DNA from: Kineococcus xinjiangensis | Lineage (GTDB): Bacteria > Actinomycetota > Actinomycetes > Actinomycetales > Kineococcaceae | DNA length: 64,000 nt | Direction: 5' to 3' | Assembly (NCBI RefSeq): GCF_002934625.1 | Contig: NZ_PTJD01000010.1 | Span: forward strand, 1-64,000 | Shown: positions 27,122 to 35,939 of the stretch, in pieces | Layout of the letters: every line of letters begins with the position of its first letter | Position numbering within the stretch: position 1 is the first letter of the stretch | Notes under the pieces: generated by a model | The model's input: only the letters and a program-made list of their open reading frames with translations | What the model was told of the DNA's origin: nothing | Databases searched by the model: none | Translations under genes and position numbers: made by a program

Positions 27122-28558
27122 GTGGACCGGTGGTGGGTGGCCTACGCGTCGGCGGCAGCCGTCGCGGCGCTCACCTACGCCCTCCTGCCGGCAGGTGCGG
27201 CCCGGGACGTGCTCTTCCTGTGCCTCGCCGCCCCCGTGGTCGCCGTGATCCTGGTGGGGGTGCGCCGCAACCGGCCGGTGCGGCCCGCGCCGTGGTACCT
27301 GATGGCGGCCGGGACGGTCCTGCTGGTCGCCGGTGACGCGATCTTCAGCTACCACGTGCGGGTCCTGGAGCAGGAGCCGTTCCCGTCGGCCGCGGACGTG
27401 GCGTACCTCGCCGCCTACCCCGTGCTGGCGGCGGCCTTCATGCTGCTCGTGCGGGGCCGGCAACCCGGACGCGACCGCGAGAGCCTCATCGACTCGAGCA
27501 TCTTCACCATCAGCCTGGGCCTGCTCACCTGGGTGCTCGTGGTGCGCCCGACGGCCGCGGACTCGGAGCTGACGGCGCTGGAGCGCGGGGTCGCCCTCGC
27601 CTACCCGTTGATGGACGTCCTCCTCGTGGGCCTGCTCGTCCGGCTGCTCACCGGGCCCGGTGCCCGCACCGCCTCGTTCTGGATGCTCGCCGCCTCCGGC
27701 GCCCTGCTCCTCGCCGCCGACCTGGGCTTCCAGGTCTCGGAGCTGCACGGGGCCGAGGTGTTCCGCTGGACGGAGGTGCTCTTCGCCCTCTCCTACCTGG
27801 TGCTGGGGGCCGCCGCCCTCCACCCCTCCATGCGGCTGCTGTCCGAACCCGCGCCGGAGACGGCGGTCGTGTTCACCCGTCGCCGCCTGCTCGCGCTGAC
27901 CGCGGCCAGCATGGTCGCCCCCGGCGTCCTCGGGGTGCAGCTCGCGCTCGGCGGAACCCTCGACGCGTGGGCGGTCGTCGTCAGCTCCGTGGCGCTCTTC
28001 GGCCTCGTCGTCCTGCGCATGAACGGTCTCCTCACCCGCGTCCAGGAGCAGGCCGGCGCGCTCGCCGCGATGGCCCGCACCGACGCGCTGACGGGCCTGC
28101 CGAACCGGCGCACCGCGGACGCGGAGCTGGAGCGCATGCGGGAGCGCGCGCAGGAGGAGGGCCGGCCGCTGGTGGTCGCGATGATCGACCTCGACCGGTT
28201 CAAGAGCTTCAACGACACCTTCGGGCACCAGGCCGGGGACAAGCTGCTCCGGGGGGCGGCCGCCGCGTGGAGGTCCGGCCTGAAGGGCAGCGGCATCGTG
28301 CTCTCCCGCTACGGCGGGGAGGAGTTCCAGGCCGTGGCGGTCGGGCGGACCCTCGGCGACGTCGAGCGGGCCCTGCAGGGCCTGCGCGGCACCACCCCGG
28401 CGGGGCAGACGTTCTCGGCGGGCGTCGCCGCCTGGGACGGCACCGAGAGCCTCGCCGCGCTCGTGCGCCGCGCGGACGTGGCCCTCTACGCCGCCAAGCG
28501 CGAGGGGCGGGACCGCGTCGTGGCCGCCGCGACCCCCAGGGTCCGGGTCGTGGCCTGA
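27122..28558 (+). CDS. Membrane diguanylate cyclase (GGEEF)
   Basis: 478 residues from the GTG at 27122, chosen because GGAGG lies six bases upstream. About eight or nine hydrophobic helices occupy residues 5-300, unlike the 7TM module of the four cyclases at 36-43 kb. They resemble integral membrane sensor (MASE-like) regions. The C-terminal GGDEF domain has TDALTGLPNRR, DLDRFKSFNDTFGHQAGD and active site SRYGGEEF, with no RxxD I-site before it. It should make c-di-GMP in response to a membrane or extracellular signal. It starts 44 bp after lysG and may be cotranscribed. Confidence 0.9.
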   Translation: MDRWWVAYASAAAVAALTYALLPAGAARDVLFLCLAAPVVAVILVGVRRNRPVRPAPWYLMAAGTVLLVAGDAIFSYHVRVLEQEPFPSAADVAYLAAYPVLAAAFMLLVRGRQPGRDRESLIDSSIFTISLGLLTWVLVVRPTAADSELTALERGVALAYPLMDVLLVGLLVRLLTGPGARTASFWMLAASGALLLAADLGFQVSELHGAEVFRWTEVLFALSYLVLGAAALHPSMRLLSEPAPETAVVFTRRRLLALTAASMVAPGVLGVQLALGGTLDAWAVVVSSVALFGLVVLRMNGLLTRVQEQAGALAAMARTDALTGLPNRRTADAELERMRERAQEEGRPLVVAMIDLDRFKSFNDTFGHQAGDKLLRGAAAAWRSGLKGSGIVLSRYGGEEFQAVAVGRTLGDVERALQGLRGTTPAGQTFSAGVAAWDGTESLAALVRRADVALYAAKREGRDRVVAAATPRVRVVA

Positions 28559-28600
28559 CGTCCGTCGTGCCGCTGGAGTGCCGGCCGGGCACGACGGACG
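28559..28600 (+). terminator. Terminator hairpin between convergent genes
   Basis: CGTCCGTCGTGCC pairs perfectly with GGCACGACGGACG across a 16-nt loop, starting right at the stop of the diguanylate cyclase gene. The convergent GH13 gene ends at 28661. Confidence 0.7.
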
Positions 28601-28660
28601 GCCGCGCCCGAGGGCCCGGCCGTCCGTGGTGCCTGCTGCAGCGTCGCCCGCCCGGGGCGC

Positions 28661-30943
28661 CTACTCGGAGATCGCGAGCTCGCGCACGTCCTCGGTGTCG
28701 TCGTCGGCGGCGGTGTCCTTCAGGATCAGGAAGAGCCCCGCGTACGGGCCCAGCCACACGCCGAAGCTCTGCAGGTCGTCCACCCAGCCGATCTCCGCGC
28801 CCGTGCTGGCGTCCACGACCGCCAGCCGCGGGGTGAACGCCTCCGAGTGCACGGTGCCCTCGATGGTCTCCCCGGTGAAGTTCAGCACCGTCACCTGGAT
28901 CGGGGCGTCCTCGCGGCCGGCGTCGCCTTCGTCGAGGCGGTGCACCATCACGAGCATCCCCGGGTGCGCGACCGGGGGGACGTCGATCTGCGTGGCGCAG
29001 GCGATCCGGTGCTCCGTGCGGGTCTTGAGCACCGAGCGCAGGCCCGACGCGAAGGAGTTCTCCTGCTCCAGCTGCTTCGGCAGCGACCCGTACAGCACCC
29101 GCCCGCGCGGCATGCCCGACGCTGAGGCCGTCGCCTCCGGCGCGACGTCCATGAGGTCGTGCGCGCCGCGGTGGACCCAGCGGGTGTCGCCGCTCTCGAT
29201 GAGGTCGCGCACCTGCTCCGCGGGGACGGGCAGCGCCCCCGCCAGGTCCCAGCCGGACAGGGCGAACACGCCGGGCTGCCAGGCGTTGAACATCGCCATC
29301 AGCAGGTGCGCCCGGCGGATGCCCTCGACGTGCTCCTCGCCGATCTCGTCCAGGGTCCGCAGCCCCTGGGTGGCGGCGATGACGGAGGCCGTGGTGCAGG
29401 CGATCCCGTTGGTGGTGAAGACCAGGTTGTAGTCGGCCGCCTCCCCGGTGAGGTGCTTGAGCAGGTCCGCGCGGATCGTCTCCGCCAGCGCGCCGCCCCG
29501 CACCTCCCGGCCGCGGAAGCGGAACGTGTCCTCGCTGTGCAGGGTCGCCCAGTGCACGAGCTCGTACGTCAGCTCGTCGTGGTTCTGCATCGCGTGCACC
29601 AGCGTCACCGGGTCCACGCCCGTCTCCCGCGACGTGCGCAGGGTCAGGCGGAGGAACTCCGTGTCGCCCGTGGCGAGGGCGTGGTGGTAGGCGGGGCGGT
29701 TCACGAAGTCGTAGGACAGGTCCGCACCCACCCGGCCGGTGTCGCGGATGTCCTCCATCGTCAGGTTCAGCTCCTGGAAGGTGAACCCGCCGACCTTGCG
29801 CACCATGCCGGCGATGACGTGGTTCGCCGCCTGCGACAGCGGGTGTCCCTCCGACCAGGCGGGCAGGCCCTCGGCGCTCTTCTCCACCCCGAGGAACCCG
29901 TTGGCGTCCAGCCGCAGCGCGTGCGTGCCCAGGTCGCCCAGGGAGTGCAGGGCGTCGCCGATCACCAGCCGCATCCCGGCGAACGTCGGGTCCAGCCAGT
30001 TGATGGAGGGCTGGCCCTGCTTGAAGTAGTGCAGGTACACCCAGCGGCGCACCTTCCCGTCGACACCCCGGACCGGGCCGGTGGCGCTCCAGTTCGTCTC
30101 CTTCACGCCGGGCGCGTAGAAGATGACGCGCTGCAGGGCGCCGATGATGTAGCCGTGCTCGGCCAGCTCGGCCTCGGTCGCGGCGTCGAGGTTGACCGCG
30201 TCACGGCCCGCCGGCACCTCGGGGAGCAGGTGCCAGTCCTCCTCCGGGATCTCCACCATGTGGTAGATGCCGGGGTAGTCCTCGTACGCCATCTCCGCGA
30301 GGCGGAAGTCCGCGCCCTTGCCGGTGTGGCCGGGGACGATGTCGTCGATGACGCTGCCGCCGTGGGCGTCGGCGACCTCGCACATCCGCCGGAACTCGTC
30401 CTCCGTGCCGAAGGCGGGGTCGATGTGCGTGCTGATGCGGTCGAAGTGCCCGTCGACGCTGGGCGTCTGCTCCCAGCCGGTGATGCCCCCGGCCAGCTTC
30501 ACGGGGCCGGTGTGGATGGCGTCGATGCCGATGTTCTGGAACGCCTGCCACAGGTCCTCGTCCCCGATGGCCCCCAGGAAGGACTCACCGGGCCTCGTGA
30601 TCAGCGAGATGGGGTAGGCGGTGAACCACACGGAGGCCGTGGACAGGGCGCGGCGGGCGTCGGGGCGGGCGTAGGGGTTGCGCCACATGCTCGCCTGCCC
30701 GGAGAGCTGCCGGCTGAGGACGTCGGCGTCGGCGAGCATCGACTGCCCCACCAGCCACTGCACGTAGGTGGGGTTGCCCCCGTCGGCGGTGCGCGGGTCC
30801 GTGGTCCGCCGGCCGCCGCCGCCCCTCAGCTGAGCGCGCGGGCGGAGACGCTGCGGGCGCCGCGGGTAGCGCGACTCGTCGTAGGTGATCTCCGGTGCGT
30901 CGTGCTCGACGACCTCGGTGCCGCCGTCGTCCTCGTTGCTCAC
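28661..30943 (-). CDS. GH13 alpha-amylase family enzyme, trehalose-synthase-like
   Basis: The 760-residue cytoplasmic protein has a disordered first ~55 residues. The GH13 barrel motifs are [11 protein letters not shown] (region I), [11 protein letters not shown] with the nucleophile Asp (II), [12 protein letters not shown] with the acid/base Glu (III), and [11 protein letters not shown] (IV). The C-terminal beta domain follows (ITVLNF-like [13 protein letters not shown]). The overall architecture resembles maltose alpha-D-glucosyltransferases/trehalose synthases, but it is longer and has unusual spacing, so isomerase versus hydrolase activity cannot be decided by reading. No treY/treZ/glgE partner is nearby. 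A GTG start is used. Confidence 0.8.
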   Translation of the reverse strand: MSNEDDGGTEVVEHDAPEITYDESRYPRRPQRLRPRAQLRGGGGRRTTDPRTADGGNPTYVQWLVGQSMLADADVLSRQLSGQASMWRNPYARPDARRALSTASVWFTAYPISLITRPGESFLGAIGDEDLWQAFQNIGIDAIHTGPVKLAGGITGWEQTPSVDGHFDRISTHIDPAFGTEDEFRRMCEVADAHGGSVIDDIVPGHTGKGADFRLAEMAYEDYPGIYHMVEIPEEDWHLLPEVPAGRDAVNLDAATEAELAEHGYIIGALQRVIFYAPGVKETNWSATGPVRGVDGKVRRWVYLHYFKQGQPSINWLDPTFAGMRLVIGDALHSLGDLGTHALRLDANGFLGVEKSAEGLPAWSEGHPLSQAANHVIAGMVRKVGGFTFQELNLTMEDIRDTGRVGADLSYDFVNRPAYHHALATGDTEFLRLTLRTSRETGVDPVTLVHAMQNHDELTYELVHWATLHSEDTFRFRGREVRGGALAETIRADLLKHLTGEAADYNLVFTTNGIACTTASVIAATQGLRTLDEIGEEHVEGIRRAHLLMAMFNAWQPGVFALSGWDLAGALPVPAEQVRDLIESGDTRWVHRGAHDLMDVAPEATASASGMPRGRVLYGSLPKQLEQENSFASGLRSVLKTRTEHRIACATQIDVPPVAHPGMLVMVHRLDEGDAGREDAPIQVTVLNFTGETIEGTVHSEAFTPRLAVVDASTGAEIGWVDDLQSFGVWLGPYAGLFLILKDTAADDDTEDVRELAISE

Positions 30944-31117
30944 AGGGGGATCCTCGCTGTTCCTCGCACGTCCACCCCCACTGGTCTAGCAGTGCGGGGG
31001 CCATCGGTCGCCTCGAAGTGGACCTCCGGACGGTATCGGGGAACCGGCCGGGCTGCCCCCGCGGCCCCTCGGGCGGCGGGTCTCGTGCGGGCCGTCCCGA
31101 CGCGGGAGGATGCCGGC

Positions 31118-31318
31118 ATGACCGGTGCGGGCGACGACCTCGGCGGTGACCCCGGGGGTGACCTCGGCGGTGACCTCGGGGGTGACCTCGGCGGTGAGTC
31201 CGTGTGCTGGCTGGAGCGCGTCTGCCCGGACTGCGGGCGCCTCCCCGACGAGCCGGACGGGGGAGCAGCCGGGGACCACGCCCCCGGCTGCAGCGCCCTG
31301 CGGAGCCGGGGCGGCTGA
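31118..31318 (+). CDS. Small cysteine-containing protein with Gly-Asp-Leu repeats
   Basis: This 66-residue protein begins at an ATG seven bases after GGGAGGA, a strong site. The N-terminal third is a tandem Gly-Gly-Asp-Leu repeat encoded by 12-bp direct repeats (31137-31196). The C-terminal part, CWLERVCPDCGRLPDEPDG then PGCSALRS, carries four cysteines and resembles the short zinc-ribbon-like CWLxRVCPxCG proteins common in actinobacteria. The function is unknown. It is divergent from the GH13 gene and 121 bp upstream of the next membrane protein gene. Confidence 0.6.
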   Translation: MTGAGDDLGGDPGGDLGGDLGGDLGGESVCWLERVCPDCGRLPDEPDGGAAGDHAPGCSALRSRGG

Positions 31319-31439
31319 GGCGCTCCCGCCCCCGGGAGCGCCCCGCCGTCCCACCGCCCCCGCGGCGCGCATCGGCGCGGCGTCGCGGGGTAGTGCCCGG
31401 CAGGAGCGGCCGCCCGGCCGCGCACGGAGCGGAGGCGGC

Positions 31440-32051
31440 ATGGGTTCGCAGTGGTGGGGCACGGACGGGGTCGGTTCGGACCGGCAGGCGCTCGCGCAGA
31501 CGGTGCACGACCTCGGCTCGGCGCTGTGGTTCGGCGGCGCGGTGATGGGGATCGCGGGGGTGAACAAGTCCGGCGCAGACCTGTCCCAGGGCATCGACCG
31601 CATCAGGGTGGCGAGCTCGGCGTGGAGCCGGTTCGCGCCGGTGCAGTGGGCCGGGATCACGGCCGTCTTCGTCGCCGGGGCGAAGCTGACGGCGGGCAGC
31701 GCCGGTCGCTACGTCGTGCAGCAGGGCTATCCCAGCCTCGGCGCCGCGAAGGTGGCCGTCAGCGTCGCCGGCGCCGCCGCCACGGCCTTCGCCGCCTACA
31801 GCGGCATGAAGGTGGGGAGGGTCGCCGAGGAGCTGCACGCCCGCGGGCGGGACGTCGAGGTGAAGGACGCCTCGATCCCCACCGCCGGCACGCCCGCGGA
31901 GCTGGCCGTCTGGCAGCGGCGGCAACGCGCCTCGCAGTACCTCGTGCCCGTGTTCGCGGGCGCCAACATCGCCCTGAACTCCACGCTCGTGCAGTCCTAC
32001 CGGGCGGGCACCACCGCCCGCGGCGCGCTGCGGCGGCTCCTGCCGGGCTGA
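31440..32051 (+). CDS. Membrane protein of unknown function
   Basis: This 203-residue protein starts at an ATG following GGAGCGGAGG. Hydrophobic segments lie near 24-42 (LGSALWFGGAVMGIAGV), 68-85, 100-125 and 170-190, separated by charged loops (GKVAEELHARGRDVEV-like). I recognise no named family, although similar four-helix proteins occur widely in actinobacteria. It ends before a strong hairpin shared with the convergent acetyltransferase gene. Confidence 0.75.
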   Translation: MGSQWWGTDGVGSDRQALAQTVHDLGSALWFGGAVMGIAGVNKSGADLSQGIDRIRVASSAWSRFAPVQWAGITAVFVAGAKLTAGSAGRYVVQQGYPSLGAAKVAVSVAGAAATAFAAYSGMKVGRVAEELHARGRDVEVKDASIPTAGTPAELAVWQRRQRASQYLVPVFAGANIALNSTLVQSYRAGTTARGALRRLLPG

Positions 32052-32063
32052 CGGCCCCGCGCC

Positions 32064-32101
32064 GTCGACGGATGCGGCACGACGAGGTCGCATCCGTCGA
32101 C
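32064..32101. terminator. Bidirectional terminator hairpin
   Basis: GTCGACGGATGCG pairs perfectly with CGCATCCGTCGAC around a 12-nt loop, between convergent genes ending at 32051 and 32118. Confidence 0.75.
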
Positions 32102-32117
32102 GAGCGGATCCCCGGGT

Positions 32118-33260
32118 TCACCCGCCGTCGAGCTCCTCCCGCAGCAGGTCGTAGCGGAGGAGGTCCTGCCGGCTGCCGTCGCGCAGGAGCTCCGCCTCGC
32201 GGTCCCGTCCCACCTCCCGCGCCCCGAGCCGCACCGCCACCGCCTGCGAGGCCGCGTTGCCCTCCGCCACCCGCACGAGGAGGCGGTGCAGGCCGAGACC
32301 CCCGGCCTCCCTGGAGGCCAGGGCGTGCCCCGCCGCCAGCCGCGCCGCGCGGGTCATCACCCCCCGTCCCCGCGCCGCCGGGTGGGTCCACCAGCCCAGC
32401 TCCGCGGCGCCCGCCCCGGCACCACGACCGGCGATCATCACGCTCACCGACGCCACGCAGCGGTCGTCCCCGTCCGCGACGCACCAGTAGACGCCCCCGC
32501 CCGCGGCGGCCTCCTCCTGCTGGAAGTCGAGGTACCACTCCGCGTGCGCCCGGGTGTACGGCGCCGGCAGGTGCGGCAGCCAGCGCCGGGTCCGGGGGTC
32601 GTCGCACGCCTCGACGACGCGCTCGGCGTCGTCCGCCCGCCACGGCCGCAGCCGCACGCCGTCCCCGTCGAGGACCGGCACGTCGAACCACGGCGAGGCC
32701 GGCTCCCTCGGGTCCTCCCGGCGCAGGGAGCCCACCCACGCGTCGTGCCGGCCGTCGCGCAGGACGCATCCGCCGCGCAGGACCCCCTCGACCCGGAAGC
32801 CGCAGGCCCACGCCACCCGGCGCGAGGCCCAGTTCCCCAGCCGGGCCCTCCAGTGGACCCCCTCCAGCCCGAGCTCGTCGAAGCCCCAGCCCAGCGCCGC
32901 CCGCACGGCTCGCACGGTCAGGCCCCGCCCGCGGAACCCGGCGCTGGTGGCGAACCCGAGCTCCGCCCATCCGCTGTCGTCGGGGCGCAGGTGCACCCGG
33001 CCCACGTAGCGGCCGTCGTGCTCCACCGCGAAGGACACCAGCGTGCCGTCGGCCCACCCCTGCTCCGCCCGGGCGAGGTGCTCCTCGGCCTCGGCCGCGC
33101 CGAAGGGGACGGCGACCCGGGTCCAGCGCTGCTCCTCCGGGTCCTGGCACTGCGCGACGAGCGCGTCCAGGTCCGCGGCGGTGTGCGGGCGCAGCAGCAG
33201 GTCCTGCCCGTCGGTGAGCCGGGGAGGCGCCGGGGCGCGGAGTGCGTGCGGACGTCCCAT
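32118..33260 (-). CDS. Tandem GNAT acetyltransferase (RimJ/RimL-like, two domains)
   Basis: The 380-residue protein is two fused GNAT domains. The first (about 20-185) has LGFATSAGFRGRGLTVRAVRAAL as its acetyl-CoA loop. The second (about 195-370) has AELGWWTHPAARGRGVMTRAARL followed by LHRLLVRVAEGNAASQAVAVRLG. Both keep the R/Q-G-x-G/A-type pyrophosphate loop (RGRG), so both could bind acetyl-CoA. RimJ/RimL-like enzymes acetylate protein N-termini or small amines; the substrate is unknown. It is monocistronic, bounded by hairpins on both sides. Confidence 0.85.
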   Translation of the reverse strand: MGRPHALRAPAPPRLTDGQDLLLRPHTAADLDALVAQCQDPEEQRWTRVAVPFGAAEAEEHLARAEQGWADGTLVSFAVEHDGRYVGRVHLRPDDSGWAELGFATSAGFRGRGLTVRAVRAALGWGFDELGLEGVHWRARLGNWASRRVAWACGFRVEGVLRGGCVLRDGRHDAWVGSLRREDPREPASPWFDVPVLDGDGVRLRPWRADDAERVVEACDDPRTRRWLPHLPAPYTRAHAEWYLDFQQEEAAAGGGVYWCVADGDDRCVASVSVMIAGRGAGAGAAELGWWTHPAARGRGVMTRAARLAAGHALASREAGGLGLHRLLVRVAEGNAASQAVAVRLGAREVGRDREAELLRDGSRQDLLRYDLLREELDGG

Positions 33261-33330
33261 GGCGGTCGATCCTGGCGCACCGGCGAGCGGGCGGTCGAGG
33301 CGGTTTCCGCCGGGCCCTGCCGCACACGGA

Positions 33331-33368
33331 CGCGGGCCCTGCTCCTCCGGGAAGGGGCAGGGCCCGCG
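33331..33368. terminator. Terminator downstream of the GH9 gene
   Basis: CGCGGGCCCTGC pairs with GCAGGGCCCGCG across 14 nt. It lies just after the stop (33385, minus strand) of the cellulase gene. Confidence 0.7.
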
Positions 33369-33384
33369 GTGCGGGGAGAGCGGG

Positions 33385-35754
33385 TCAGTGCTTCCGGGCG
33401 GAACCCCTGTCGTCGCCGTTGTCCTGGTCGGCCAGGAACGAGGACACCCAGGACAGCGGGGCGTTCCAGTTGACCGTGATCTCGTTGGTCGACCAGGAGC
33501 CGATGTCGTCGATGAAGCAGAGCTGGGCCGCCGTCGCGCACTGCTCCTGCAGGTGCTTCAGGGCGATCGGGTCGCCGGTGGCCAGCGCGGTGGAGTTCGG
33601 CCCGCCGGAGACCGTGCCGGCCGGCGGGTTCGGCAGCGAGGGGTCGACCTGGTTCGCGTACATCCGGGAGTGCTGGTTGCGCACGTCCACGTCGCCGTAG
33701 CCGGTGATGTACGAGAGGTTCAGCGCGTTGCGGCCCAGGAGGTAGTCCATCGAGCGGACCACCGCGTCGCGGTAGCGCGTCTCACCGCTGAGGTCGAAGG
33801 CCGTCCCCAGCACCTGCATGTTGTTGAGGACCTGGGCGTTCGAGCCCCAGACGTAGTTCCCGTCCCCGGGGGCGTAGGCCTGCCCGAACGGCTGGGCGGC
33901 CTGGTCCGCGAGGTAGCGGTCGGCGGCTGCCAGCACCGACGCCCGCGCCCGGCGCAGCTCGGCGGTGTTGAGGCGGCTCGGGACGGTGGCGAGGTCCATC
34001 CGGGCCAGCGGCGCGACGTGGCCCCAGTCGAAGCCGCCCGGCCCGAACACGTCGGCGGTGTGCACGGGGGAGCGGAGGACGTCCTTGCGGAACTGCGGCT
34101 CACCGGTCGTCAGGTACAGCTCGACGGCGGCCCAGTAGAACTCGTCGGACACGTCGCGGTCGTTGTACGGGCCGCTGCCGGGGTTGGGGTCCAGGGCGCC
34201 GTCGGGAGCCGGGGCGTAGAGCGCGGGGTTGGCCTGCGCCGCGGCGTAGGCGGTGCGCGCCGCCGCCAGCAACCGCTGCGAGAACTCCTCGTCGTAGGGC
34301 GCGAACAGCCGGGCGCCCTGCGCGGCGGTCGCGGCGACGTTCAGGGTGGCGGCGGTGGAGGGCCGGTAGAGCACGCGCTCCTGCGGGTCGTCGGCCGGGG
34401 CGAGCGGCAGGCCCGTCCAGTCCACGTCGGCGACCTTGTGGAAGACCATGCCCTCCAGCGGCCGGCCCGGCTGGACCTGCATCTTCAGGAACCACTCCAG
34501 CTCCCAGCGCGCCTCGTCGAGCAGGTCGGGCACGCCGTTGCCGGCCTCGGGGATGCGCAGGGTGCCGTCACCCAGGGCGCCGCGGTCGGCGGTGGGGGCC
34601 GTGAGGCTGCGTTCGTACTCCTGCATCAGCTGCGCGACGGCGATGCCGCCGTTGACGACGTACTTGCCGTGGTCGCCGGCGTCGTACCAGCCGCCGGTGA
34701 CGTCGCTGGTGTAGTCGCACGTCCAGGGCTCGTCACCCTGTCCGACCAGCAGCTCCTGCGAGTCGTCGTCGAGGCGCTGGCAGGGCACGGCGGTGTCGCC
34801 GGTGTTGGGCGCGACCCCGACGTGGCCGGCCTCGCGGCCGTAGCCGGGGACCAGGGCGTCGGAGATCGCGATGCCGCTGCGGTTGGTGTGGAAGAACGTC
34901 TTGGAGTCGTCGCGCAGGCGCTCGTAGGCGGCGGCGCCGATGTCGAACGGGTGGCTGGTCTCCCCGTCCGCGGTGAGCGTGAAGCCGGTGCCGGCGCTCC
35001 GGTGCCCGCCGAAGTCGATGGTGTGGACGTTGAGCGCCGCGGTGGGGTCGACGCCGCGCGGGGTGGTGGTGCCGGTGGCGACGACCCTTCCCGAGCCGTC
35101 CCGCAGCTGCCAGGGCAGCGCGGACGTGGAGTCGGTGACCAGCGTGGCGCCCTTGGGTCCCTGCGGGAGGTAGGTCTCCTGGTTGACGCGGACGCGCGGG
35201 CCGGTGTCCGGCTGGTACTGCGGCGCCTCGGCCCCGCCCTCGAGGACGACGTCGTCGACGCAGATCGTGTAGGCGACGGGGTTGGTGATGTCCTGCTGGA
35301 TGGCGAGCTGGGCGGTCAGGGAGCGCGAGGCCGTGAAGAAGAACTCGTGCTCGCCGAAGGCCTCGGTGAACGTGGGCTTCTCCGCGGGCAGGAACTGCTC
35401 GTAGGAGCCGCCGTTCTCCTGGACCACGACGCGGACGGGGCCCTGGATCTGCGGGGTGCTGCGGGCGCGGAAGCTCAGCCGGTACTCCTCGCCGGCGACG
35501 AGGGGGACGTCCTGCTGGATCGCGGCGCTGTAGGGGCCGCTGCCCGCCGGCACGGTGTTGCAGCCCGCGCCGTCGAGGACGGAGGGGTTCGGGTAGATCG
35601 TCCATCCCGCGGTGCCATCGCTGAAGTCCCCGTTGGTGATCTGGTCCGCGGCGAGCGCCGGGGTGGGCGCGAGGACCAGGGCGGAGGGGACGAGCAGAGC
35701 GGTGGCCGCGGTGAGGGCGCCGGCGCGGCGCTTCCGGTGGTGGTTGAGCGGCAC
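33385..35754 (-). CDS. Secreted GH9 cellulase with CBM4-like and Ig-like domains
   Basis: 789 residues from a GTG preceded by AGGAGGA. The signal peptide covers about residues 1-35 (LLVPSALVLAPTPALA). A CBM4/9-like carbohydrate-binding domain follows (QITNGDFSDGTAGW), then a CelD-N-type Ig-like domain (VRVNQETYLPQGPKGATLVT). The GH9 catalytic barrel shows GGWYDAGDHGKYV with the catalytic aspartates and, near the end, NEITVNWNAPLSW with the acid Glu. It should hydrolyse beta-1,4-glucan outside the cell. A CebR/CelR-like operator overlaps its 5' region, predicting induction by cello-oligosaccharides. No other cellulase gene is nearby. Confidence 0.93.
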   Translation of the reverse strand: MPLNHHRKRRAGALTAATALLVPSALVLAPTPALAADQITNGDFSDGTAGWTIYPNPSVLDGAGCNTVPAGSGPYSAAIQQDVPLVAGEEYRLSFRARSTPQIQGPVRVVVQENGGSYEQFLPAEKPTFTEAFGEHEFFFTASRSLTAQLAIQQDITNPVAYTICVDDVVLEGGAEAPQYQPDTGPRVRVNQETYLPQGPKGATLVTDSTSALPWQLRDGSGRVVATGTTTPRGVDPTAALNVHTIDFGGHRSAGTGFTLTADGETSHPFDIGAAAYERLRDDSKTFFHTNRSGIAISDALVPGYGREAGHVGVAPNTGDTAVPCQRLDDDSQELLVGQGDEPWTCDYTSDVTGGWYDAGDHGKYVVNGGIAVAQLMQEYERSLTAPTADRGALGDGTLRIPEAGNGVPDLLDEARWELEWFLKMQVQPGRPLEGMVFHKVADVDWTGLPLAPADDPQERVLYRPSTAATLNVAATAAQGARLFAPYDEEFSQRLLAAARTAYAAAQANPALYAPAPDGALDPNPGSGPYNDRDVSDEFYWAAVELYLTTGEPQFRKDVLRSPVHTADVFGPGGFDWGHVAPLARMDLATVPSRLNTAELRRARASVLAAADRYLADQAAQPFGQAYAPGDGNYVWGSNAQVLNNMQVLGTAFDLSGETRYRDAVVRSMDYLLGRNALNLSYITGYGDVDVRNQHSRMYANQVDPSLPNPPAGTVSGGPNSTALATGDPIALKHLQEQCATAAQLCFIDDIGSWSTNEITVNWNAPLSWVSSFLADQDNGDDRGSARKH

Positions 35755-35769
35755 GTGGTTCCTCCTCGT

Positions 35770-35783
35770 TGAGAGCGCTCTCA
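35770..35783. promoter_or_regulatory. CebR/CelR-like operator of the GH9 gene
   Basis: TGAGAGCGCTCTCA is a perfect 14-bp palindrome 15 bases upstream of the cellulase GTG. It differs symmetrically at one position per half-site from the known CelR/CebR site TGGGAGCGCTCCCA of Thermobifida and Streptomyces. Its position just 5' of the Shine-Dalgarno would block transcription when bound. Confidence 0.75.
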
Positions 35784-35828
35784 CGAGCGCTGGGAGGAAG
35801 CGTGCGTCGTCCGTGGCGGGATTGTCAA

Positions 35829-35842
35829 TGTGAGCGTTCACC
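35829..35842. promoter_or_regulatory. Second LacI-operator-like site in the GH9/cyclase intergenic region
   Basis: TGTGAGCGTTCACC contains the near-palindrome GTGAGC-GTTCAC. It shares its first ten bases with the complement of a site upstream of the dehydrogenase gene (50443-50456). It sits between the divergent GH9 gene and the first diguanylate cyclase gene. Motif evidence only. Confidence 0.3.
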
Positions 35843-35939
35843 GATCGACGCCCGCCGGCACCCCTCCCGCTACAGGAGCGCGCCGCCGCGGCCGATGTCC
35901 TGTGAGGACCGCGAACCACCCAGGACGGAGGGACGACCC

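Noticed and set aside
29159-31318. A 719-residue plus-strand frame opposite the GH13 gene
   Set aside because: It is antisense to a clear GH13 enzyme. Only its final 66 codons, downstream of a real ribosome-binding site at 31118, look genuine.
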